A DNA stretch of 5,543 nt, taken from contig QAMI01000045.1 of the NCBI GenBank assembly GCA_003150395.1, forward strand, positions 17,624-23,166, in the 5' to 3' direction. The stretch's first letter is position 1, and the number at the start of each line of letters is the position of its first letter. Under the pieces are notes generated by a model. It had not been told where the DNA came from. It worked only from the letters and a program-made list of their open reading frames with translations, and did no database searches. Made by a program: the position numbers and the translations under genes. Of the stretch, positions 1 through 5,449 are shown one piece after another. The DNA comes from Candidatus Gastranaerophilales bacterium (lineage in GTDB: Bacteria; Cyanobacteriota; Vampirovibrionia; Gastranaerophilales; Gastranaerophilaceae).

Positions 1-596
1 CCTTTTATCACAGAAACCTGACGCTTTGAAACGTTTGATATAAGATTATCTGTTATTATTTTATCGATATTATTTCTTTCGTAATCCTTTTCCGTAATAC
101 CAGTTCTAAGAACATTAGCAAGCGTCAAATTAGCTTTATCAAACACCTCTCTTAAATCTGAATCTTCAGATTTCAACAGGAAATAAATCACAAACTCTTT
201 TCGTTCCTGATTGGACATATCAAAAAGAAGAGAAAGTTCTTCACGCTTCACATCTTCCGGAACATCTTTCTTTCGAATCTGCATTATCGAATTTTGCAAA
301 GTATCAAGGTTTGACTTGATAAAGTCGTCTTCAGCAGGTGTTAAAACATAATCAACCTTTTGAGCAACTTCTTTTTTATGCTGTTCTGTACGTTTTACAT
401 CAATTACCGTCAAAGTTTTTTGTGCAATAACGTCTTTTTTACTTATTCCATTTTCAATAATACTTTGGAAGAAAAAATTCTGAGAAGAAATTATTGCCGT
501 CATTATAATAGTAAAGCCCAAAAAAGCTAAGACTTTTAACGTCTGCGTAGACGTAAAAAATTCTTTTAGTGTAATCAAAAATCCTCTATTATTCAT
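1..596 (-). CDS. N-terminal part of a 7TM-HD (PgpH-type) cyclic di-AMP phosphodiesterase, truncated by the window edge
   Basis: The reading frame is open from an ATG at 596-594 to the left edge, giving 198 codons; the 3' part lies outside the window. A short basic N-terminus is followed by one hydrophobic helix at about residues 20-37 (LKVLAFLGFTIIMTAII). An extracytoplasmic segment follows with the pattern of the 7TMR-HDED domain: KKDVIAQKTLTVID at 53-66, a run of charged helix, then VDYVLTP at 81-87. In this family the N-terminal helix and extracellular domain precede a seven-helix membrane block and a cytoplasmic HD domain that hydrolyses c-di-AMP; neither of the latter can be seen here. 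The start is supported by GAGGG at 611-607, ten bases upstream. An ATG at 613 is out of frame and stops after five codons. Assignment is by recognised pattern only; another 7TM-HD protein with different nucleotide specificity is possible. Confidence 0.72.
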   Translation of the reverse strand, partial: MNNRGFLITLKEFFTSTQTLKVLAFLGFTIIMTAIISSQNFFFQSIIENGISKKDVIAQKTLTVIDVKRTEQHKKEVAQKVDYVLTPAEDDFIKSNLDTLQNSIMQIRKKDVPEDVKREELSLLFDMSNQERKEFVIYFLLKSEDSDLREVFDKANLTLANVLRTGITEKDYERNNIDKIITDNLISNVSKRQVSVIK

Positions 597-629
597 TAAT
601 AAATATCCCTCATTTATAAATTATTATTT

Positions 630-657
630 ATTGTACATCTTAGCTGAAATCTTGCAA
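630..657 (-). promoter_or_regulatory. Candidate proximal promoter of the 7TM-HD gene
   Basis: On the minus strand TTGCAA (657-652) is followed after 16 bases by TACAAT (635-630), a fair match to a sigma-70-type promoter (4/6 and 5/6). Transcription would start near 623, leaving a leader of under 30 bases that still includes the GAGGG ribosome site. In AT-rich DNA such matches also arise by chance. Confidence 0.35.
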
Positions 658-690
658 GTTTTTGACAAGAATATACATAAAATTATTTTT

Positions 691-719
691 ATTATATAAT
701 TAAAACATAAAAATTACAA
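691..719 (-). promoter_or_regulatory. Candidate distal promoter of the 7TM-HD gene
   Basis: On the minus strand TTGTAA (719-714) is followed after exactly 17 bases by a perfect TATAAT (696-691). Transcription would start near 684 and give a leader of about 88 bases. The -10 box sits in a self-complementary stretch (691-700), so TATAAT also reads on the plus strand, but there it lacks a correctly spaced -35 box. Confidence 0.4.
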
Positions 720-793
720 TTAATATCAAATTTTTAAAAGTTAAATGACAAATGGGATATGAAAAACTTATTTTTTAATTTTTGAAATGAAAA

Positions 794-820
794 ACTGCAT
801 GACATTATTAAACCTGCAGT
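794..820. repeat. Small inverted repeat ACTGCA-N15-TGCAGT
   Basis: Two perfect six-base arms (794-799 and 815-820) flank a 15-base AT-rich centre. The dimensions would suit a dimeric regulator's operator, but no regulator gene is adjacent. A six-base match at this spacing could be chance. Confidence 0.3.
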
Positions 821-835
821 ATTAATTGTCTACTA

Positions 836-852
836 TACGCTTATAGAGCGTA
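836..852. repeat. Small hairpin TACGCT-tatag-AGCGTA
   Basis: Perfect six-base arms at 836-841 and 847-852 enclose a five-base loop. No T-run follows on either strand, so it is not a typical intrinsic terminator. If the plus-strand transcript starts upstream, this would be a stem in the 5' leader of the gene at 968; otherwise it may be a protein-binding dyad. Confidence 0.35.
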
Positions 853-967
853 AAAGCACCTTCAAAATTCATACTTAACATAACTTAAAAAACACAAAAA
901 AACTAGCAATTTTTATTATGTTTAAACGTATTAATATATAGAAGGTTTCATTGTTTGGTGAAGTGGC

Positions 968-2383
968 ATGAATATCGACAAAACAAAATATCGAATAAAG
1001 ACTCAAACGCCTGTGATTAATAGAAGACAAAATCAGCCTAATTTTACATCTTCAATTACATTACCGCCGAAAAATAACGCTATTATAATGTCGGATGCAA
1101 TTAAAGATTATATTCCATCTGCCGTTAAAGGTATGAAAAAACTCAGCGATAACATGGGTGAAGTACAAAACATTATAATTAACGCCTTAGGTACAGGATT
1201 AGTAGCACCGATTTTTATTAAGTGGAACCCGCTTTCAAAAACTGATGAAGACACCAGAACATATTCAGCATGGCGTCAGCCGGTTTCTGCAGTTCTCACA
1301 GTTCTAACACAAGTAGGTATCACAATACCGTTTAATAAAATGATTGATAGACGCGCGAATAAAGGCGTTTATGATGTTGAATACAACAAAACATTATTCC
1401 AGGATAAAGATTACATCTCTAAAATTCTCAAACGCCAGTATCCATATGCAACAAAAAATACTATTGATAATATGGTTAAAAAACACATGGAAACTCAAAA
1501 AGCTTCTCTTCTCAGAATGATTAAAGCTGATAATGTGGTTTTCAGTGATGATAAAGGCAATTCATTACCTTTTGAAGACAAAAAATTCCGAAAAACAGCC
1601 CTTTCTGTTATTGACAATCAAATAAAATACCAGAGAGATGAACTTGAAAAATGTACTGATATAACAATCCCCAAAAAAATACTCAGGGGCGAATATTACA
1701 GAAATCATGAAGCCGAAGCTCGAAAAATATTCAATGATATAAATGAAAAATTAAATAAAACAGACAACCCGCAAAGTATAAAAAAATATATTAAAGAGTT
1801 GAAAAAAACATACAAAAATTCTGACAGGGAATTATTTGCAATTTTCAACGATATACTTGCAAGACGCGGTAACACTCCTGCCGATCTAAAAATCGCTATG
1901 CAGGATAAATTAGCAGGAATTTTGCGTGATATCAACTTGTATACAGGCTTTAAGAGTAAAGAAGAGCTTGTAGCCGGAGTTGAAAACATGGAAAAGAATG
2001 TTCGTATTAAGCCTATTGAAGACGCAATTTCCGGACTTAAAGAAGCGCGCAAAAAAATTGAAAATAAAACAACAATCGGTGAGGTCGAAGAATATATTAA
2101 ACAACTTGTTGGCAAAGACAGTAAACATAGACTTGCAGACTTTAAACTATCAAACAAAATAGCTGAAGCTCTTGACAAAATGGTTAAAAATAACATAAAA
2201 GCTCATAAACAAATTACAGGTTTGATAGTCTCCTTCCTGATGCTCCCTGTAACCTGCACGCTTCTAAACTGGTCATACCCAAGATTTATGGATGCAGTAT
2301 TTCCGAATTTGTCAAACAAAAAACACCCTAATGAAATAAAAAATCTGGTTGATAAAGCAAATCATAAGGAGGTGAATGCATAA
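968..2383 (+). CDS. Unrecognised 471-residue protein, probably membrane-associated, first gene of a coupled pair
   Basis: I do not recognise a named family. Residues 1-40 are polar and likely disordered, with PNFT at 24-27. A first hydrophobic block covers about 66-86 (IIINALGTGLVAPIFIKW at 69-86) and a second about 104-122, joined by a polar stretch ending in TYSAWRQP (98-105). Residues 140-410 are rich in Lys, Glu and Asn, predicted helical from composition and possibly partly coiled, with no enzyme motif that I can identify. A third strongly hydrophobic segment lies at about 415-434 (GLIVSFLMLPVTCTLLNW), followed by a charged tail. No cleavable signal peptide is visible. The ATG at 968 has GGTGA at 957-961 with six bases of spacing. 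The TAA stop shares its last base with the start of the next gene, which argues for joint translation. The phrasing of the N-terminal hydrophobic block resembles hypothetical proteins of gut Melainabacteria; this is recollection, not a search result. Confidence 0.85.
   Translation: MNIDKTKYRIKTQTPVINRRQNQPNFTSSITLPPKNNAIIMSDAIKDYIPSAVKGMKKLSDNMGEVQNIIINALGTGLVAPIFIKWNPLSKTDEDTRTYSAWRQPVSAVLTVLTQVGITIPFNKMIDRRANKGVYDVEYNKTLFQDKDYISKILKRQYPYATKNTIDNMVKKHMETQKASLLRMIKADNVVFSDDKGNSLPFEDKKFRKTALSVIDNQIKYQRDELEKCTDITIPKKILRGEYYRNHEAEARKIFNDINEKLNKTDNPQSIKKYIKELKKTYKNSDRELFAIFNDILARRGNTPADLKIAMQDKLAGILRDINLYTGFKSKEELVAGVENMEKNVRIKPIEDAISGLKEARKKIENKTTIGEVEEYIKQLVGKDSKHRLADFKLSNKIAEALDKMVKNNIKAHKQITGLIVSFLMLPVTCTLLNWSYPRFMDAVFPNLSNKKHPNEIKNLVDKANHKEVNA
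2366..2375 (+). promoter_or_regulatory. Strong Shine-Dalgarno for the second gene of the pair
   Basis: AAGGAGGTGA is a near-complete anti-16S complement lying inside the last codons of the upstream gene, seven bases before the ATG at 2383. It fixes that start: the nearer ATG at 2376 abuts the site and is in another frame. The second protein is probably translated at a high rate relative to the first, whose site is only GGTGA. Confidence 0.8.
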
Positions 2384-3105
2384 TGACATTAATCTCAAAA
2401 ATATCTCAAGGTATAGATAAAGGTCTTTCACGCTCCTCATTTACAAGAAAAGCATGCGAACAATTCCAGGACCCCAAAAATAACGCAGCTTGGATTGCTG
2501 CGCTCGGGGTTGGTTCAATCGTTTTAAAAGACGGCTTTGGTTGTTATTTATATGTTAAACAGAGTTTAAACAACAAAAAAATTCCCGAAGATAAACGAAA
2601 ATTTGTTGCAGCATTGGACCTTGCAAATGGCGGTTTGATGATGTTGCTCCAAATCCTTATGACCTATACAATTTCTAAAAAAGCCTTCCAGGAAAAAATA
2701 TTTGAAAAACTTTTTGGAAAAATGTTTAATAGACAAGCTTCAAAAAGTATTCAAGCCGTCATGGAGACAAAAGACCATCTTAAAGGAAAAGTTAAAGGGA
2801 ATCCTGAATTTCACAGAGCACTTGAAGGATACAGAGATGCTTCAATCAGTGCTTTAGCAAGTTTAACGACCTTAATTGCAGCGACAACAATCGGTAAACG
2901 TGTAATTACGCCGTTTATCGCAACTCCTCTCGCCGATAAGACAAAAGAGTGGATGTGCAGAAATGATAAGCCGGCTCAGATCCATAAAGATACTAAAAAC
3001 ACTTATGATACAAAAACTCCAGCCTGCGAGCAAGAACAACAATCTAAAATCGGAAATTTATTAGATATTAAAGTTCAGAATGGTGCAGTAATTAAAAAAT
3101 CATAA
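2383..3105 (+). CDS. Unrecognised 240-residue protein with three hydrophobic segments, second gene of a coupled pair
   Basis: I do not recognise a named family. After a polar, basic N-terminus (1-33), hydrophobic segments occur at about 36-58 (AAWIAALGVGSIVL at 35-48), 74-97 (LANGGLMMLLQILMTYTI at 80-97) and 153-182 (SALASLTTLIAATTIGKRV at 156-174, then ITPFIATPLA). The stretch between the second and third, about 98-150, is basic and probably a cytoplasmic or surface-lying helix. Residues 185-240 are polar, rich in Lys, Gln, Thr and Asn, and likely disordered. The segments are short and Gly/Ala-rich, so they may be true membrane helices or amphipathic packing helices. No signal peptide or catalytic motif is seen. 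The start overlaps the upstream stop by one base (TAATG) and has a strong Shine-Dalgarno. Such coupling suggests that the two products act together, possibly as a complex; the role is unknown. Confidence 0.85.
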   Translation: MTLISKISQGIDKGLSRSSFTRKACEQFQDPKNNAAWIAALGVGSIVLKDGFGCYLYVKQSLNNKKIPEDKRKFVAALDLANGGLMMLLQILMTYTISKKAFQEKIFEKLFGKMFNRQASKSIQAVMETKDHLKGKVKGNPEFHRALEGYRDASISALASLTTLIAATTIGKRVITPFIATPLADKTKEWMCRNDKPAQIHKDTKNTYDTKTPACEQEQQSKIGNLLDIKVQNGAVIKKS

Positions 3106-3117
3106 ACAAGGTTTATG
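3101..3117. terminator. Weak bidirectional hairpin between convergent genes
   Basis: CATAAAC and GTTTATG form a perfect seven-base stem around the three-base loop AAG. On the plus strand it is followed by a T-rich but interrupted tract (3118-3131). On the minus strand it is followed by ATTTTTT (3100-3094). It could therefore end both the two-gene unit and serA. The stem has only two G-C pairs and includes the TAA stop codon of the plus-strand gene, so efficiency is doubtful. Confidence 0.5.
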
Positions 3118-3119
3118 TT

Positions 3120-4073
3120 CTAATTTATTTTATTTACGGGAGTTCTAGGCAAACCGCCTTTCAACACATCACAAACCTGTTCTGCGGTGTCTTTTGCAAC
3201 TTTAATCTGCGCTTCATAAGTGCTTGCACCTAAATGCGGAACAAGGATTAAATTTTCTGACGCGTTATAAAGCGGACATTTTGTAATTTCAGGTTCATCA
3301 ACAAAAACATCCAGTGCGGCGCCAGCAATATGGGAGTTTTTCACAGCCTCAACGAGCGCACATTCATTTATTATACCACCACGTGCACAATTGATAATCC
3401 TTGCCCCTTTTTTAAGTTTATAAATATTTTCAGAATTAATTAAATCCAAAGTTTCTTTATTTTTCGGCACATGGACAGTCAAAAAGTCACATAGGGAGAG
3501 CATTTCATCAAAATTATCATACTTTCTATATCCAAAATTTTCAACCAGAGCCTTATCCGCAAACGGATCGTAAACTAGAATCTCCATACCAAGAATTTTT
3601 GCAATTTCGGCAACGCGTTTGCCAATCTTACCAAAGCCAGCAATTCCCAGGGTTTTACCCCAAAGCTCTGTTCCTAAAAATTTAGAACGCTCAAATTTGC
3701 CGTCTTTTAAAGTTTCAAAGGCCTGAGGAATTTTTCTTGCAAGCGCCAAAAGCATTGCAATTGTATGTTCTGCCGTCGCTTCAGTGTTTCCGTCCGGAGA
3801 ATTCACCACCCAAATTCCTTTTTTAGCGGCATACTCAACATCAATATTATCAACTCCGACACCGGCACGTGCTATTATTTTAAGATTTTTCGCGCAATCT
3901 AGAATTTCCTTTGTCAATTTTGTGGAATTTCTTATGATAATACCATCAAAATCTTTTATAATTTCACACAAATTTTCTGGCTGCTGTGTTTTCATAACAA
4001 CAGCCTCAATTCCTGCATTTTTCAAAATTTCTTCTGCCACTGCATTAACATTATCTGTAACCAAAACTTTCAT
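3120..4073 (-). CDS. serA: D-3-phosphoglycerate dehydrogenase, short form without ACT domain
   Basis: The product (317 residues) belongs to the D-isomer-specific 2-hydroxyacid dehydrogenases and looks like SerA. SerA oxidises 3-phosphoglycerate to 3-phosphohydroxypyruvate with NAD, the first step of serine synthesis, in the cytoplasm. Family landmarks appear in order: RNSTKLT (48-54), RAGVGVDNID (69-78), NSPDGNTEATAEHT (91-104), and FERSKFLGTELWGKTLGI (127-144) just before the Rossmann loop GFGKIG (146-151). Acidic D169 in VYDP fits NAD preference. Expected catalytic residues are R231 (CARGGI), E260 (DEPE) and H280 (PHLGAS). The protein ends right after the catalytic domain, so the C-terminal ACT or ASB domains that mediate serine feedback in long forms are absent. 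The ATG at 4073 has AAGGAG (4085-4080) six bases upstream. A related 2-hydroxyacid dehydrogenase with another substrate cannot be excluded, but the SerA-like pattern is strong. Confidence 0.88.
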   Translation of the reverse strand: MKVLVTDNVNAVAEEILKNAGIEAVVMKTQQPENLCEIIKDFDGIIIRNSTKLTKEILDCAKNLKIIARAGVGVDNIDVEYAAKKGIWVVNSPDGNTEATAEHTIAMLLALARKIPQAFETLKDGKFERSKFLGTELWGKTLGIAGFGKIGKRVAEIAKILGMEILVYDPFADKALVENFGYRKYDNFDEMLSLCDFLTVHVPKNKETLDLINSENIYKLKKGARIINCARGGIINECALVEAVKNSHIAGAALDVFVDEPEITKCPLYNASENLILVPHLGASTYEAQIKVAKDTAEQVCDVLKGGLPRTPVNKIN

Positions 4074-4108
4074 TATAAACTCCTTTTTACTGCAAATATT
4101 TATAAACT

Positions 4109-4134
4109 AAAAAAGGTGCAATCCGCACCTTTTT
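4109..4134. terminator. Strong bidirectional intrinsic terminator
   Basis: GGTGC (4115-4119) and GCACC (4125-4129) pair around a five-base loop AATCC, flanked by an A-tract (4109-4114) and a T-tract (4130-4134) that extend the stem to ten base pairs. On the minus strand the hairpin is followed by six T residues, as expected for the end of the 115-codon gene, whose stop lies eight bases before the structure. Symmetry means it would also stop plus-strand transcription. Confidence 0.85.
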
Positions 4135-4142
4135 CATACTTC

Positions 4143-4490
4143 TTAAAACGGTTTTGTCTGATTTAACTTCATCCGTAAGTCTCTGAAACGTGCGATATCT
4201 TCCTGTGTTTTTCCCGAATCTTTAAATACAGCCTGCGTCGATGGATGAACCATTAACACATAATCCATATGGATTTCAAGAAAATTATATTTGCGCGGAG
4301 ATTGACCTGCGCTGCGCGGGAAAATTTCAGCATTTGTTACAGCCAGAAAGCGTCTTTCGCGGTCATTAAGCAAGTCTGTAAGCTCACGATTGGTGTTTGT
4401 ATATTTTGAAACATAAACAACACCTTTAATATCATGATCGACAGTAAGAATACTTACTTCTATTGGTACCATATCTGTATTTTTAGCCAT
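4143..4490 (-). CDS. Conserved-looking 115-residue soluble protein of unknown function
   Basis: The product is small, with no signal peptide or membrane segment. The first half looks like a compact beta-rich fold: strands around VPIEVSILTVD (8-18) and IKGVVYVSKY (21-30), then NRELTDLLNDRERRFLAVTNAEIF (34-57), written here as ELTDLLN followed by RRFLAVTNAEI. This order (hydrophobic strand, G-containing strand, R-x-L-x-D-x-L-N, then F-L-x-L/V-T-x-A) recalls a small domain of unknown function seen in various bacteria, possibly DUF6812; I am not sure of that name. Residues 69-83 (NFLEIHMDYVLMVHP) look like further strands, and 95-112 a charged helix. The ATG at 4490 is preceded by two AGAAGGA motifs, and a good promoter lies upstream (4572-4544). 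A terminator follows directly, so it is probably transcribed alone. No catalytic motif is visible. Confidence 0.85.
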   Translation of the reverse strand: MAKNTDMVPIEVSILTVDHDIKGVVYVSKYTNTNRELTDLLNDRERRFLAVTNAEIFPRSAGQSPRKYNFLEIHMDYVLMVHPSTQAVFKDSGKTQEDIARFRDLRMKLNQTKPF

Positions 4491-4507
4491 TTCCTTCTTA
4501 TCCTTCT
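4491..4507 (-). promoter_or_regulatory. Tandem Shine-Dalgarno-like motifs before the 115-codon gene
   Basis: The minus strand reads AGAAGGATAAGAAGGAA directly before the ATG at 4490. The upstream copy of AGAAGGA (4507-4501) is ten bases from the start and usable. The downstream copy (4498-4492) is only one base away, too close for this ATG. The next in-frame ATG, codon 7 at 4472, would be 19 bases from it, so 4490 remains the best start. Confidence 0.5.
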
Positions 4508-4543
4508 GACGTTACAAACGCCTGTTACTATAATTTTTCTATT

Positions 4544-4572
4544 ATTATATTATATTCTAAAAAACATGTCTA
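4544..4572 (-). promoter_or_regulatory. Promoter of the 115-codon gene
   Basis: On the minus strand TAGACA (4572-4567, 5/6) is followed after exactly 17 bases by a perfect TATAAT (4549-4544). Transcription would start near 4537, giving a leader of about 47 bases. A second TATAAT (4554-4549) overlaps it but lacks a good -35 box. Confidence 0.6.
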
Positions 4573-4578
4573 TATGTT
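4559..4578 (-). terminator. Weak candidate terminator after the YitT gene
   Basis: On the minus strand AACAT (4578-4574) and ATGTT (4567-4563) can pair around a six-base loop, and the transcript continues into T residues (4564-4559). The stem has five pairs and begins inside the TAA stop codon, so termination is likely leaky. It overlaps the -35 box of the next gene's promoter. Confidence 0.3.
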
Positions 4579-5449
4579 AAATTTTATCAATATGCTTGCC
4601 CATCCGAGAACCGTATGTTTCATGAACATCCACAACCGAAATAAAAGCTCCCGGATCAAACTCTTTAACAACTTCCTTAAGCTTTGCCATTTCCAAACGT
4701 GAAACAACACAATAAATAATTGTTTTTTCAGTCTTTGAATACCCGCCTACACCTTTTAAATATGTTACGCTGATTTCAAACCTGTCAATAAGTTCCTGCC
4801 CGATTTCATAAGCTTTGTCGCTAATTATCCGTACAGACTTCGAAGAATTTAACCCTTCAAGCACAATATCAATTACGCGATAAGCAATGAAATACGTTAA
4901 AACTGAATACATTGCCTTATTCCAGCCAAACACAAGCCCGGCGCCAAAGTAAATAAAGATATTAAAGGCCATAATTATTTCGCCGACAGAAAGCCCGAAT
5001 TTTTTGGATAAAACTAACGACATAATTTCTGTGCCGTCAAGCGAGCCTTCATTTTTCAATACAATACCGACTCCGGTTCCCAGAATTATACCGCCGAATA
5101 CAGTTGCAAGCAGCAAATCATCAGTAATATGATATGTCTCAAATATGTTAATTCCAACAGCCAGCATCGTAACCGCATAAAGCGTCTGAAAAACAAAATG
5201 CTTGCCCATTTTAGTGAAAGCAAGACACAAAAACGGAATATTCAACACAAGAATCAACAAACCAAGGTTGTATTTGGTTAAATAGCTTAAAATCATAGAA
5301 ATTCCGACAATTCCGCCGTCAATAATATTGTTCGGTACAAGGAAACACTCAAGCGCAAACGCCGCGACAAAAGCCCCAAAAGCTAAAAAACATAATTTAT
5401 TTAATATAAATAAAACTCTTTCTTTTAGTGATATTTTTCTTTCAGGCAT
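4577..5449 (-). CDS. YitT-family membrane protein with C-terminal DUF2179 domain
   Basis: The 290-residue product has a multi-helix membrane domain followed by a cytoplasmic C-terminal domain, the arrangement of the YitT family (YitT_membrane plus DUF2179). Hydrophobic helices, numbered from this start, are near 12-37, 45-57, 62-78, 85-103, 112-131, 157-175 and 180-197. Family landmarks are VPNNIIDGGIVGIS (38-51) and GTGVGIVLKNEGSLDGTE (124-141), close to the usual G-S-x-G-G-T-D motif but with D138 and E141 in place of the second Gly and the Asp. The C-terminal part from about 203 contains YLKGVGGYSKTEK (230-242), YCVVSR (246-251) and FDPGAFISVVDVHETYG (264-280), typical of DUF2179. The transported or bound substrate of YitT proteins is not established. 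I chose the ATG at 5449; the frame extends upstream to a TTG at 5497 (306 residues), but that codon has no Shine-Dalgarno. The ATG has only a weak AGAAAGA upstream. Confidence 0.85.
   Translation of the reverse strand: MPERKISLKERVLFILNKLCFLAFGAFVAAFALECFLVPNNIIDGGIVGISMILSYLTKYNLGLLILVLNIPFLCLAFTKMGKHFVFQTLYAVTMLAVGINIFETYHITDDLLLATVFGGIILGTGVGIVLKNEGSLDGTEIMSLVLSKKFGLSVGEIIMAFNIFIYFGAGLVFGWNKAMYSVLTYFIAYRVIDIVLEGLNSSKSVRIISDKAYEIGQELIDRFEISVTYLKGVGGYSKTEKTIIYCVVSRLEMAKLKEVVKEFDPGAFISVVDVHETYGSRMGKHIDKI

Larger units (their letters stand above)
597..967. other. Divergent intergenic region, 371 bp
   Basis: This very AT-rich gap separates the minus-strand 7TM-HD gene from the plus-strand two-gene unit. 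It holds two candidate minus-strand promoters and two small dyads, listed separately. I see no convincing protein gene: the ATG codons at 753, 759 and 787 open frames of only 8-12 codons. No tRNA or recognisable riboswitch was found. A plus-strand promoter must lie here for the gene at 968, but none is clear. The best matches are TTGAAA at 782-787 with TATTAA at 806-811 (18-base spacer) and ATGACA at 745-750 with TATTTT at 769-774 (18-base spacer), both mediocre. Confidence 0.7.

Noticed and set aside
662..667. Perfect TTGACA on the plus strand
   Set aside because: No -10 hexamer lies at 16-18 bases; the nearest TATAAT (695-700) is 27 bases away.
759..796. Ten-base direct repeat ATGAAAAACT at 759-768 and 787-796
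   Set aside because: There are only two copies of an A-rich word in AT-rich DNA, and the frames they open end after 8 and 12 codons without a Shine-Dalgarno.
1705..2196. Antisense open frame of 163 codons on the minus strand
   Set aside because: It lies wholly inside the 471-codon gene, its protein is a low-complexity Ser/Leu/Phe-rich mirror of the sense strand, and it has no separate promoter or good ribosome site. The shorter frames at 1910-2128 (minus) and 1980-2162 (plus) are rejected for the same reasons.
3784..4110. Plus-strand open frame of 108 codons opposite serA
   Set aside because: It is antisense to a well-supported enzyme gene with clear conserved motifs, and its protein composition is that of a reverse-strand shadow.
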